From contig JAVBLU010000020.1 in assembly GCA_031553225.1 (NCBI GenBank), positions 1 through 64,000 on the forward strand: a DNA stretch of 64,000 nt, given 5' to 3'. A model generated the notes under the pieces. It was not told the DNA's origin. It searched no databases and was given only the letters and a program-made list of their open reading frames with translations. This document shows positions 37,229-45,160 of the stretch, piece by piece. The position numbers were made by a program, and so were the translations under genes. Each line of letters opens with the position of its first letter. Positions within the stretch are counted from its first letter, which is position 1. The DNA comes from JAVBLU01 sp031553225 (GTDB lineage: Bacteria > Bacillota > Clostridia > Christensenellales > UBA1750).

Positions 37229-37257
37229 TTGTGCTTCGGGCATAATTCGGTTACAAT
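37229..37257 (+). promoter_or_regulatory. promoter of the DUF1292 gene
   Basis: TTGTGC at 37229-37234, 17 bases, TACAAT at 37252-37257, 33 bases before the start codon. Confidence 0.7.
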
Positions 37258-37289
37258 ATCACGTAACGACCGAAAGGAGAACGAACGGG

Positions 37290-37643
37290 ATGTCTGAGGA
37301 ACGCGATATCGTCGTCTTTACGGACGATCAAGGCGCCGAATTTGAGCTGGAAGTGCTCGACTATTTTTTCTATAATGGCGTGGAATACGCCGTGCTGACG
37401 GATGCGCAGGACGAGTGCGACTGCTGCGAGCATGGCCATGACCACGGCCACGAGCATGGCCCCGACTGCGACCATGAGCATGACGAGCAGGAAGTATACA
37501 TCATGAAGGTCGTCCAGCTGGAAGGCGACATGGAGGAATTCGTGCCCGTGGAAGATGAGCTGCTGGAAAAGCTCATCGAGGTTGTCCAGTCGCGCTTTGA
37601 TGAGGACGAGGACGAAGAAGAGGAAGACGAGGAAGGCAAATAG
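37290..37643 (+). CDS. DUF1292 protein with a His/Cys/Asp-rich insert
   Basis: A 117-residue acidic protein. The conserved DUF1292 core is split: DIVVFTDDQGAEFELEVLDY and YNGVEYAVLTDA before the insert, then VYIMKVVQLEGDMEEFVPVEDE after it. Between them (about residues 43-65) is a run rich in His, Cys, Asp and Glu (CDCCEHGHDHGHEHGPDCDH), likely to bind metal ions. The tail is almost all Glu and Asp. The function of DUF1292 (YrzB family) is unknown; the family is broadly conserved in Bacillota. The ATG at 37290 follows AAAGGAG. It is monocistronic with its own promoter and terminator. Confidence 0.88.
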   Translation: MSEERDIVVFTDDQGAEFELEVLDYFFYNGVEYAVLTDAQDECDCCEHGHDHGHEHGPDCDHEHDEQEVYIMKVVQLEGDMEEFVPVEDELLEKLIEVVQSRFDEDEDEEEEDEEGK

Positions 37644-37660
37644 CCATCGCAGCGTCTGCG

Positions 37661-37686
37661 CCCGCCGGATGACCGGCGGGCTTTTT
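37661..37686 (+). terminator. terminator of the DUF1292 gene
   Basis: A perfect 8-bp stem, CCCGCCGG against CCGGCGGG, loop ATGA, followed by CTTTTT. Confidence 0.92.
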
Positions 37687-37725
37687 GCACGCAGCACATT
37701 CGAAGTATTATTTTTAATATAACAC

Positions 37726-37754
37726 TTTACAAATAAGATAATTGGAACGATAAT
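37726..37754 (+). promoter_or_regulatory. promoter of the GGDEF-like gene
   Basis: TTTACA at 37726-37731, 17 bases, GATAAT at 37749-37754, in an A/T-rich stretch. Confidence 0.7.
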
Positions 37755-37788
37755 ATGAGCGAAGTGCTATATGGGAGGTAAGATGATC

Positions 37789-38427
37789 ATGCACAACAAG
37801 AAGACGAACGCCGTCAATGAAACGCTTAGATTCCCCCTTGCCGATTCCTTCGAAGCCGACCTGACCGCCGCCCTGGAGGCGGAAGAGGACTCCATGCCTT
37901 CCGTCATCGCCATGCTTGACCTGGACTGCTTCCTGCACGTGAACGAAACCTTTGGGCACGCGGAAGGTGACCGCGTGCTCATTGAGACCGGCCGATATTT
38001 GAAGGAGAGCCTGCCGCAGGGATCGCGCCTGTACCGTTACGGCGGAGACGCTTTTTCGGTGCTGTTTCCTGCCGACACGCAGAAGGAGGACGCCTTTTTG
38101 GCCATGGAGGCGCTGCGCGCAGCGTTTGCCGTGAAAGCCATGGACGGCTCGCGCATCACGCTGTCCATCGGTATTGCCGCGGCGCCCGAGGACGCCTCGC
38201 GCTACGGCGAGCTAGTGCGCAAGGCGGACGGCGCCATGGCACGCGCCAAACATGCCGGCCGCAACCGCGTGTGCCTGGCGCGCGAGGAGAAGATGGTGAC
38301 CAAGACGGCCCACTACACGCAGGAGCAGCTGCAGCGTCTGGCCAAGCTGGCCAAGCGCGAAGGTTTGGGCGAGGCTGTGCTGCTGCGCGAAGCGCTGGAC
38401 GCCTTTCTGAAGAAACACGACGTGTAG
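37789..38427 (+). CDS. degenerate GGDEF-domain protein with C-terminal ribbon-helix-helix-like domain
   Basis: A 212-residue soluble protein. Residues 35-165 follow the diguanylate cyclase fold: VIAMLDLDCFLHVNETFGHAEGDRVL, then SRLYRYGGDAFSVLF. The signature is GGDAF, so the Glu that binds metal is Ala; no RxxD inhibition site precedes it. Cyclase activity is therefore unlikely; a nucleotide-binding role is possible. Residues 170-212 (HYTQEQLQRLAKLAKREGLG, then LLREALDAFLKKH) look like a CopG/Arc-type ribbon-helix-helix unit that would dimerise and bind DNA. There are two possible starts: 37789 (ten bases after GGGAGG, chosen) and 37783 (four bases after it). It is monocistronic. Confidence 0.75.
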   Translation: MHNKKTNAVNETLRFPLADSFEADLTAALEAEEDSMPSVIAMLDLDCFLHVNETFGHAEGDRVLIETGRYLKESLPQGSRLYRYGGDAFSVLFPADTQKEDAFLAMEALRAAFAVKAMDGSRITLSIGIAAAPEDASRYGELVRKADGAMARAKHAGRNRVCLAREEKMVTKTAHYTQEQLQRLAKLAKREGLGEAVLLREALDAFLKKHDV

Positions 38428-38436
38428 GAGCGCTGC

Positions 38437-38479
38437 GGCAAAGGCCCGGCTGCCGCTGTTCGCGGGACCGGGCCTTGCC
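38437..38479 (+). terminator. terminator-like hairpin after the GGDEF-like gene
   Basis: Arms GGCAAAGGCCCGG and CCGGGCCTTGCC, pairing with one bulged A. It has no T-run. Confidence 0.55.
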
Positions 38480-38514
38480 TGCAGGTAGGGCCGGTGCGGC
38501 GGCGGGCTGCGCTC

Positions 38515-38543
38515 TTGACGGGTGCGGCCGGCTGTGTTCTAAT
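38515..38543 (+). promoter_or_regulatory. promoter of the first URO-D-family gene
   Basis: TTGACG at 38515-38520, 17 bases, TCTAAT at 38538-38543. The start codon lies 23 bases downstream, with GAGGAGG in between. Confidence 0.65.
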
Positions 38544-38565
38544 GATGGCGTGAGGAGGTGCTTGC

Positions 38566-39684
38566 ATGCGCTGGAACCGCAGGCAGTATATCGATTTGAT
38601 GACGTTTGGGGACGCTCCGCGGCCCATGTTCGTCGAGCTGTTCGGCCTGCTCATCGGCCTTGAGGAGGAATGGCGCGGCCAAGGCGCCACGCAGGATGAG
38701 ATCGATCTGGTCGCTTTCGACTTTGACACGATTCAGCGCGTGGGCGTGGGCATCCACACCGGCCTGCGCGGCGGCTATGTACCCGCCACGCTGGAAGAGA
38801 CGGACCCTTATGTCATCACGCGCGACGAGCTGGGCCGCACCATGAAGCTACTCAAGGGCTTCGCAACCATCGCACTGCCCCTGAGCTTTCCGGTGACCGA
38901 CTTTGAGAGCTGGGAGCGCGTAAAGCCCTTCTACACCTTCGCGGAGGACCGCGTGGACCGTGAACAGCTGCAGCGCGCCAAAGCCGAGCAAAGGGACGGC
39001 GCGTTGACCATGGCAGGTATCCCAGGCGGCTACGACACGCTGCGCGAGCTGATGGGTGAGGAGATGGCATGCGTTGCATGCTACGAACAGCCCGATCTGG
39101 TGCGCGATATTCTGGACACGCTGCGCGATACCGCCCTGCGGTGCCTGGAGCGCGCGGTGGACGTTGTGCCTCTGGACCATTTGGGCGTGCATGAGGACAT
39201 GGCCGGCAAGTCCGGCCCGCTGTTCGGGCCCAAGCAGATCGGTGAGTTTCTTAAGCCGTACTACTCCGCTTGCTGGGACGTGGCGCGCTCCAGCGGTTGC
39301 CGTCTGTTCTCGCAGGATTCCGACGGCAATATGAGCGCGGTGGTCGGTTCCTTCGCCGACTGCGGCCTGACGGTGATGTACCCCTGCGAGCCTGCATCGG
39401 GCATGGACATGGTCGCTCTGCGCAAGCGCTACGGCGGGCAGATGGCCTTCAAGGGCGGCATCGACAAGTTTTGCGTTATGCGCGGCAGAGATGCGATCGT
39501 GAAGGAACTGGAGTATAAAATGCAGCCCTGCATGCGCAAGGGCGTGTGCTTCGGCCTGGACCACCGCATTCCCAACGGCACGCCTCTTGAGGATTACCGC
39601 TTTTATGTGGACACGGCCCGAGAGATGCTCGGCATCCCAAAGCGGACGAAGGACGCCCGAGCCTGGGAGCGCATGGCGTTCTGA
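38566..39684 (+). CDS. uroporphyrinogen-decarboxylase (URO-D) family protein
   Basis: A 372-residue barrel protein of the URO-D superfamily (HemE, MtaA/CmuA-type methyltransferases). Visible are an N-terminal MRWNRRQYIDLMTFGD, VPLDHLGVHEDMAGKSGPLF, KPYYSACWDVARSSGCRLFS and GGIDKFCVMRGRD. These match family strands and the zinc-site region of corrinoid methyltransferases, but the substrate arginines of HemE are not in their usual place. No heme gene is nearby. Corrinoid- or one-carbon-related methyl transfer is the better guess. The start follows GAGGAGG. It is probably monocistronic. Confidence 0.78.
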   Translation: MRWNRRQYIDLMTFGDAPRPMFVELFGLLIGLEEEWRGQGATQDEIDLVAFDFDTIQRVGVGIHTGLRGGYVPATLEETDPYVITRDELGRTMKLLKGFATIALPLSFPVTDFESWERVKPFYTFAEDRVDREQLQRAKAEQRDGALTMAGIPGGYDTLRELMGEEMACVACYEQPDLVRDILDTLRDTALRCLERAVDVVPLDHLGVHEDMAGKSGPLFGPKQIGEFLKPYYSACWDVARSSGCRLFSQDSDGNMSAVVGSFADCGLTVMYPCEPASGMDMVALRKRYGGQMAFKGGIDKFCVMRGRDAIVKELEYKMQPCMRKGVCFGLDHRIPNGTPLEDYRFYVDTAREMLGIPKRTKDARAWERMAF

Positions 39685-39900
39685 GGTTACGGGCAGGCAC
39701 GAGTATCTGCGTCGATAAGCGCGAGGTAACCGCTTGCAACGCGTACCCGCCGCTGGTTTGGCGGCCGCCGCACGCTGCCGTATATCGCGATACGGTTCTG
39801 CCGTGCAGGTGCGGCCGCCAATCCATAGGGAGCGCATTCTGTTTGCGTATGGCTTATGGCCTTGCGAATGCGCCACCCGCGGGATAGGATGGCCGCACCG

Positions 39901-40551
39901 CTACGGGAAGAGAGAGGCCATTGCCTCCAGCAGGGAGGCGCATACGGTAACGCGGGGCAGCAGATCGGCGGGAACGGGCATAAGGTCAGGTATGGCGTAT
40001 ACCAGCGCGCCGGAATCAGCCGCGGCGCGTATGCCGGCTGGCGCGTCCTCCAGGGCGGCGCAGTATGCGATGGGGACGCGCAGGGCGGTGGCCCCGGCCA
40101 GGAAAATGTCCGGGAACGGCTTGCCGCGCGCGACCTCGTCGCCCGGCACGACGGCGGCGATGTAGGGGGACAGACCAGCGCAGTCAAGCTTCACCGCCGC
40201 GCGGTCGCGCTCCGTGCTTGTGCATACGCAGGCCGGAACACCCAGGCGCTGCGCGGCACACAGCAGTTCGAGCGCGCCGGGCATGCGCAGTTCGCCGGGA
40301 GAAGCGTTGCGCACCATCTGCTGGCCGATTTCGTGGCGGCGCTCTTTGATCAGGCGTACTGGCGCGTCTTTGCCCAGCAGATCGAGCAGGCCCTCGGCGG
40401 TCCTGTCCGAGCCGCGGCCCAGGAAGGACAGCGCGAAACCCTCGGGCGCTTGATAACCATACTCGCGCAGGGCCATATCCCAAGCACGGATGGCCATGCG
40501 TTCCGTGTTGAGCAGCAGGCCGTCCATGTCGAGCAGAAGTCCTTGTATCAA
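39901..40551 (-). CDS. HAD-superfamily hydrolase, beta-phosphoglucomutase-like
   Basis: A 216-residue HAD phosphatase/mutase. Motif I is LLLDMDGLLLNTE, with DxD at the nucleophile. The cap helix region is next, then motif II TSTERDRA and motif III/IV GKPFPDIFLAGA and ALEDAPAGIRAA. This order is that of subfamily IA, to which beta-phosphoglucomutase, sugar phosphatases and phosphoglycolate phosphatase belong. The start is a TTG whose bases overlap the TGA of the preceding gene, so translation is coupled; no own binding site is seen. It follows phosphoglucomutase and the DUF6483-like gene in one minus-strand operon, so a hexose phosphate substrate is likely. Confidence 0.85.
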   Translation of the reverse strand: MIQGLLLDMDGLLLNTERMAIRAWDMALREYGYQAPEGFALSFLGRGSDRTAEGLLDLLGKDAPVRLIKERRHEIGQQMVRNASPGELRMPGALELLCAAQRLGVPACVCTSTERDRAAVKLDCAGLSPYIAAVVPGDEVARGKPFPDIFLAGATALRVPIAYCAALEDAPAGIRAAADSGALVYAIPDLMPVPADLLPRVTVCASLLEAMASLFP

Positions 40552-41153
40552 CGGAATCGGTCCATCCCTTCCAACACTTCGCCGCGGGGAAGTCCCCCGC
40601 GCACAAGCGTTCCGTCCGACAGTGCGAGCAGGCGGGCGTAGAAGGCGCGGGCATCCTGCTCGTCCAGGGTTCCCGCGGTGAGGGCCGCATCCAGCGCGTC
40701 CTCGGCGCGGGCGAAGCTGCCGACGCTCTCGTAAAACTGCATCAGAAGGTGCGGGTCGGCCGGGATGCCGCGGCCGCGGAGCACTTCCACGTGTTCCACG
40801 ACGTAGCCGCCGCCCTCCGGTCCCAGGCGCAGGTATACCTCCAGCGCCTTTTGCCGCAGTGCCGCGCCTTCCTCGGGGCACAACAACCCGTCGTCCAGGT
40901 CGGCCTGCATGCACATCACGCGGGCAGCGGCCAGCGTGCGGGCCGGCTCGCCCGTGCCGATCAGGTAGAACAGCCGCTCGGCGGGCAGGGCCCGGGCGAC
41001 GGACAGCTCTACGCCCGTCAGGCGGTGCATGGCGTCGCGCAGCAGGTGCGCGGCCTCCTCCAGGCGCTGCTCCTCGGTAAGCCCCAGAAGGCGGCGCAGC
41101 AGCTGGCCGAGCGATTCGATCATCCGCATAACGGTGTCGCTTTGGTAGTACAT
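40548..41153 (-). CDS. DUF6483-like protein
   Basis: A 201-residue, mostly alpha-helical soluble protein. Its opening MYYQSDTVMRMIESLGQLLRRLLGL and Leu/Glu-rich helices recall DUF6483 proteins of Bacillota, which have no known function; the assignment is from memory of the opening and is moderate. The helix pairs at residues 120-190 (VMCMQADLDDGLLC; LRQKALEVYLRLGPE; LLMQFYESVGSFARAEDALD) resemble tetratricopeptide-type repeats. The ATG at 41153 follows AAGGAGG by eight bases. The neighbours are phosphoglucomutase before and the HAD hydrolase after, with overlap to the latter. Confidence 0.6.
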   Translation of the reverse strand: MYYQSDTVMRMIESLGQLLRRLLGLTEEQRLEEAAHLLRDAMHRLTGVELSVARALPAERLFYLIGTGEPARTLAAARVMCMQADLDDGLLCPEEGAALRQKALEVYLRLGPEGGGYVVEHVEVLRGRGIPADPHLLMQFYESVGSFARAEDALDAALTAGTLDEQDARAFYARLLALSDGTLVRGGLPRGEVLEGMDRFR

Positions 41154-41188
41154 GTCCAGCCTCCTTCCGTGGCGTTTGGGCCGAACGG

Positions 41189-42907
41189 TTACACGTACGC
41201 GCCGATGATCGCCCGCATGTCCGTCTCCAGCGCGGCGAGCCGGGCGGGCACGTCGCCTGCGGCGGCCGTGCGCGTGTTGAAATACAGCTTGATCTTGGGC
41301 TCGGTGCCCGAGGGCCTCACGCACACCCATTCATCGCCGGAGAGCTCGTAGTACAGCGCGTCCGATTCCGGCAGCGCAAGCGGCGCGGAAACGCCCTGCG
41401 CGGTGCGCACACGGCGCAGATAGTCGCGCACGGCAACGACCTGGGAGCCGCCGATGCAGGCCGGCGGGTGGTCGCGCAGCCCGCGCATAGCGGCCTGCAT
41501 GGTGGCCACGCCGTCCTGCCCGGGCATGGACATGGAGATCACGCTCTCGCCGTAATAGCCGTAGCGCTTGTACAGGTCCTGCAGGCCGTCCCACAGCGAC
41601 ATGCCGCGCTTCTTGTAGGCGCAGGCCGTCTCGGCGATCAGCAGCGAGGCGATCACCGCGTCCTTGTCGCGCACGAACGTGCCGCTCAGGTATCCGTAGC
41701 TCTCCTCAAAGCCGAACAGGAAGTCATGGCTTCCGCTCTCCTCAAAGAGCTGGATCTGCTCGGCGATGAACTTGAAGCCCGTAAGCACGTCCACAGTGGT
41801 TACGCCAAAGCTGTCGGCGATGGCGCGGGCCATCTCGGTGGACACGATGGATTTAACGATCGCCCCGTTTTTCGGCAGGGTCCCCTGCGCCCTGCGCCCT
41901 TCCAGGATATAAGCGGTAAGCAGGCACCCGATCTGATTGCCGGTCAGGGTGCGGTAGCCGCTCTCGGTCTTTACCACAACGCCCAGACGGTCGCTGTCCG
42001 GATCGGTGCCAAAGATCAGCTCGGCCTGGGTTTCCTCCGCCAGCGCGATGGCCAGGCGGAAGGCGTCCTTGTTTTCGGGGTTGGGCGTGCCGACGGTGGT
42101 AAAGTCCGGGTCGGGGTTTTCCTGCTCGGGCACCACGCGCACGTCCAGAAAGCCCACCTCGCGCAGCACGCGCCGCACGGGCACGTTGCCCGAGCCGTTG
42201 AGGGGCGTGTAGATGATGCGCAGCGTGCGCCCGACCGTTTGGCACAGCTCCGGCTGCACGCACAGCGATTTCACGCGGGCGATGTAGCTGTCGTCCACCG
42301 CGGCAGGCACCATTCGCAGAAGGCCGGCATCCAGCGCGGCCTGCTTCGCCATGGGGAGAGACTGGGCATAGGTGCGCGCCTGTATATGCGCAACGAGTTG
42401 CTCGGTCGCCTCGGGCGGCATTTGGCCGCCGTCCGGGCCGTATACTTTGTAACCATTGTACTCCTTGGGGTTGTGGCTGGCCGTGATGACGATGCCCGCC
42501 GCGGCGCTCAGATGCCGCACGGAGAAGGAGAGAACGGGCACGGGGCGCAGGCTTTCAAACAGGTGGGCCGTTACGCCGCTCGCGCATAGAACCAGCGCGG
42601 CTTCCAGCGCAAACTCCGCAGAGCAGCGCCTGGAGTCGTAGGCGATGACCACGCCGTCCCTTTGGCGGCCCTGCTCGGTAATCAGGTCGGCCAAGCCCTT
42701 GGTAGCGCGCCGCACGTTGTACGCGTTCATACGGTTCGTGCCCGCGCCAATCACGCCGCGCATGCCCGCCGTGGCAAACTCGAGTTCGCGGTAGAAGCGG
42801 TCGGTTATCTCCTTGGCGTTCCCGGCTATCGCCTTTAGCTCGGACACCGTCTGTTCGTCGGTCGCAAAGTCATGCAGCCATGCCTGATAACGCTCCTGTG
42901 CCGTCAT
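41189..42907 (-). CDS. pgcA: phosphoglucomutase / phosphomannomutase
   Basis: A 572-residue alpha-D-phosphohexomutase that interconverts glucose 1- and 6-phosphate via glucose 1,6-bisphosphate. The phosphoserine loop is TASHNPKEYNGYK, with Ser144. The metal loop is GTDPDSDRLG (about 293-302), the sugar loop GFEESYGYLSG and the phosphate loop RPSGTEPKIKLY. Length and loops fit the PgcA branch of Bacillota, involved in UDP-glucose and wall glycan supply as well as glycogen or trehalose use. The ATG at 42907 is chosen, eight bases after AAAGGAG; a GTG at 42916 is nearer the site. It heads an operon with the DUF6483-like and HAD genes. Confidence 0.95.
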   Translation of the reverse strand: MTAQERYQAWLHDFATDEQTVSELKAIAGNAKEITDRFYRELEFATAGMRGVIGAGTNRMNAYNVRRATKGLADLITEQGRQRDGVVIAYDSRRCSAEFALEAALVLCASGVTAHLFESLRPVPVLSFSVRHLSAAAGIVITASHNPKEYNGYKVYGPDGGQMPPEATEQLVAHIQARTYAQSLPMAKQAALDAGLLRMVPAAVDDSYIARVKSLCVQPELCQTVGRTLRIIYTPLNGSGNVPVRRVLREVGFLDVRVVPEQENPDPDFTTVGTPNPENKDAFRLAIALAEETQAELIFGTDPDSDRLGVVVKTESGYRTLTGNQIGCLLTAYILEGRRAQGTLPKNGAIVKSIVSTEMARAIADSFGVTTVDVLTGFKFIAEQIQLFEESGSHDFLFGFEESYGYLSGTFVRDKDAVIASLLIAETACAYKKRGMSLWDGLQDLYKRYGYYGESVISMSMPGQDGVATMQAAMRGLRDHPPACIGGSQVVAVRDYLRRVRTAQGVSAPLALPESDALYYELSGDEWVCVRPSGTEPKIKLYFNTRTAAAGDVPARLAALETDMRAIIGAYV

Positions 42908-42944
42908 GCCCGTCACTCCTTTTCGCTCTGCTGCGGCTTGCGCG

Positions 42945-43433
42945 TTAGGCCCAAGCGTGAAGGTAACCCTGCAGCTCGCTCAGATGCCCGGATTCCTCGG
43001 CCACGATTGCCTTGAGCGCGGCGCGCAGGTCCGCCCGAGCGTGCTCCTGCAGCGCCAGATAGTAGAGAAGCGAATCCTTTTCTGCGCCGATGGCCGCGTG
43101 GAGCACGGCGGCGATGCTGTCCAGACCGCCTTCCATGGCCTGGCCCATCACCCCGCCCTTGTACACCACATCCGCCGCGATGGCGCGCAGAAAGATCGCC
43201 GCCTCGGCGGGGTAGGGCTGCTGCGCACTGCGCTTTTCCAGCAACGCGTCATACATGGCCCGAAAGCGGGCCGCATGGCGCGTTTCGTCCTCCAGCAGCC
43301 GCCGCAGCACCGCGCGCACGTCATCGCCGGACACAATCTCCACCGCCCGCTGATATAGCGCAGCGCCGCGCTCCTCGATGGAGATAGCGATCAGCAGAGC
43401 CTCGGCGTCGTTGAAATGCATCTGGATGCCCAT
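42945..43433 (-). CDS. ferritin-like (rubrerythrin-type) protein
   Basis: A 162-residue four-helix protein. The metal ligands expected of the erythrin group are visible: EERGAALYQRA (helix 1), EDETRHAARF (ExxH, helix 2), EKDSLLYYLAL (helix 3) and EESGHLSELQ (ExxH, helix 4). No rubredoxin CxxC domain is present. Such proteins reduce peroxide or store iron in anaerobes. There is a start at 43433 (MGIQMHF) and another ATG at 43421; I choose the first because GGGGGTGTGG lies upstream. A divergent promoter pair lies ahead. Confidence 0.85.
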   Translation of the reverse strand: MGIQMHFNDAEALLIAISIEERGAALYQRAVEIVSGDDVRAVLRRLLEDETRHAARFRAMYDALLEKRSAQQPYPAEAAIFLRAIAADVVYKGGVMGQAMEGGLDSIAAVLHAAIGAEKDSLLYYLALQEHARADLRAALKAIVAEESGHLSELQGYLHAWA

Positions 43434-43467
43434 ATTCTACCACACCCCCGCAGGATACCATGATCCT

Positions 43468-43496
43468 ATCATAGAAGATTTTCGGCCGCTTGACAA
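43468..43496 (-). promoter_or_regulatory. promoter of the ferritin-like gene
   Basis: On the minus strand: TTGTCA at 43496-43491, 17 bases, TATGAT at 43473-43468. Its -35 box shares five bases with the -35 box of the plus-strand promoter for the acetyltransferase gene. Confidence 0.75.
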
Positions 43497-43518
43497 GCGG
43501 CGGCGCGTATCGTATTGT
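43490..43518 (+). promoter_or_regulatory. promoter of the GNAT/CbiP-like operon
   Basis: TTGACA at 43490-43495, 17 bases, TATTGT at 43513-43518. It shares its -35 box with the opposing promoter of the ferritin-like gene. Confidence 0.75.
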
Positions 43519-43547
43519 GAAATGTATTGCAGAAAGCGGGTGAACCT

Positions 43548-44327
43548 ATGCTGTCGATTATGCCGCAGGAGCGGCTGTACACGCTGGCTCCCTTTTTTAC
43601 TGGGTGCGGGGATACCCTCATTCACGCCGTGCTGAGCGGCCGACACGGCCAAGCCTTAGTGGACGATATGGATCATCCTACGGGGGTGGCGCTGCTCCTT
43701 GACCGCGAGGTGGCCCTGGCGGGCAATCCGGCCATTCTGTCCCGGTTGGTGGAAGTGTACGAGGGCGATTTTCTTGCGGTGTTTGTGGCTCCGCCCGCGT
43801 GCGAGCAGCAGGTACTGGCGCTGCACGCGCCCAAAACACAGGCCTTTGTGCGGTTTGCCTTTCGCAGGCCGCGCCTAGACCCGCAGCATCTGGAGCGCCT
43901 TGCCGCGCCTCCGGAGGGGGCGCAGCTGCGGCCATTGGACAGGGAACTTTTGCGCACCCTGCGCAGCCAGGCGTGGGCCGAGGACGTAATGGGCGTGTTT
44001 CCAGACGAGGCGTCCTTCCTGTGCGGGGCGCTTGGCTGGGCGCTGTGCGTGCAGGGGCAGCCCGTGTCCGTCTGTTCCACCGCGTGGAGCTTCCCGGGCG
44101 GCGTGGAGATCCAGATCGATACGCATCCTGACTACTACCGCAAGGGCTTTGCTTCCTGCGCGGCGGCGCGGTTTGCGCTTGATGCCATGGAGCGCGGTCT
44201 GCAGCCCACCTGGGACGCCGCGAACATGATCTCGCTGCGGCTGGCGCAGAAGCTGGGTTATCAGTTCGATCATGCCTATGTGTGCTGGGCGCTGTCCTGG
44301 CCGGAAAGAAAGGCGGTGGACGCGTGA
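43548..44327 (+). CDS. GNAT acetyltransferase (GNAT_acetyltran type)
   Basis: A 259-residue protein of the longer GNAT branch (pfam12746-type). The N-terminal 110 residues are a divergent half (PQERLYTLAPFFTGCGDTLI). The C-terminal half carries the acetyl-CoA part: VEIQIDTHPDYYRKGFASCAAARFALDAM (pyrophosphate loop DYYRKGFAS), then TWDAANMISLRLAQKLGY. The substrate is unknown. The ATG at 43548 follows GCGGGTGAAC. Its stop overlaps the start of the CbiP-like gene (GTGA), which indicates co-translation. Confidence 0.82.
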   Translation: MLSIMPQERLYTLAPFFTGCGDTLIHAVLSGRHGQALVDDMDHPTGVALLLDREVALAGNPAILSRLVEVYEGDFLAVFVAPPACEQQVLALHAPKTQAFVRFAFRRPRLDPQHLERLAAPPEGAQLRPLDRELLRTLRSQAWAEDVMGVFPDEASFLCGALGWALCVQGQPVSVCSTAWSFPGGVEIQIDTHPDYYRKGFASCAAARFALDAMERGLQPTWDAANMISLRLAQKLGYQFDHAYVCWALSWPERKAVDA

Positions 44328-45157
44328 GAGCACACGCAGTGATGGTGCTGGGCACTTCGTCCGGAGCGGGCAAATCAACCGTGGCGCTCATGCTGTGCCG
44401 GGCGGCCAAACGCATGGGGCTTTCTGTAGCCCCGTTCAAGGCGCAGAACATGACGCCCAGATCCATGTTCCGAAACGGTATGGAGCTGCCCGCGCCGCTC
44501 GTCATGCAGGCGCTGGCCTGCGGCGTGGAGCCAGAAGGGGACATGTCGCCCGCGCTTGTGAAATACGATGGAGGAAGAGCGGTGCGCCTGGTGGTATGCG
44601 GCAAGGATTCCTACGATTATCACAGCGAGGAAGGCCGCGGCATGCGCGCGCGTATGCCGGACATTGCAAAAGGCTGCTATGACCGCGTGGCCGCGCGCTT
44701 TCCGCACATGGTGCTGGAGGGCGCGGGCGCGGCGCTGGAGCCGAACCTGCGCGCGCACGACTACATCAACCTGCCCATGGCCACCTATGCCGGGGCCAAG
44801 ACGATCCTTGTGGCGGATATCGACCGCGGCGGTATGTACGCTTCGGTGGTGGGGACGCTTGCGTTGATGAGCGCGCAGGAACGAGGCCTTGTGCATGGGG
44901 TGATCGTCAACCGTTTTCACGGCGATCCGGCGGACTTCGCGCAGGGGCGCAAGCTGTTGGAGGAGCTGTGCGGGACGCCCGTGCTGGCCGTGCTGCCCTA
45001 CACCCCGCTGCGCCTGCCGCAGGAGGACGCGCCCCTTGCGGAAGACGAAGCGCCGGAGACGCGCTCGGATGAAGAGCTGCTGGCGCACATCGACGAGCTG
45101 ACCGATGTGTTCGAACGATACGCCGACACAGCCGCCGTTGCATCGCTCTTTCGCTGA
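44324..45157 (+). CDS. cobyric acid synthase-like ATPase, N-terminal half only
   Basis: A 277-residue protein matching the N-terminal ATPase half of CbiP/CobQ. The P-loop is VLGTSSGAGKSTVALMLC, followed by VAPFKAQNMTPRS, VLEGAGAALEPNL, ILVADIDRGGMYASVVGTLA and VIVNRFHGDPADF. Full CbiP is about 500 residues, the second half being a glutaminase domain. Here the protein stops after LAVLPYTPLRLPQ and a short acidic helix, and a strong terminator lies three bases beyond. No frame after the stop contains a remnant. It could amidate with free ammonia or a separate glutaminase, or be a repurposed ATPase. The GTG start overlaps the preceding stop codon. Confidence 0.8.
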   Translation: MRAHAVMVLGTSSGAGKSTVALMLCRAAKRMGLSVAPFKAQNMTPRSMFRNGMELPAPLVMQALACGVEPEGDMSPALVKYDGGRAVRLVVCGKDSYDYHSEEGRGMRARMPDIAKGCYDRVAARFPHMVLEGAGAALEPNLRAHDYINLPMATYAGAKTILVADIDRGGMYASVVGTLALMSAQERGLVHGVIVNRFHGDPADFAQGRKLLEELCGTPVLAVLPYTPLRLPQEDAPLAEDEAPETRSDEELLAHIDELTDVFERYADTAAVASLFR

Positions 45158-45160
45158 CAG

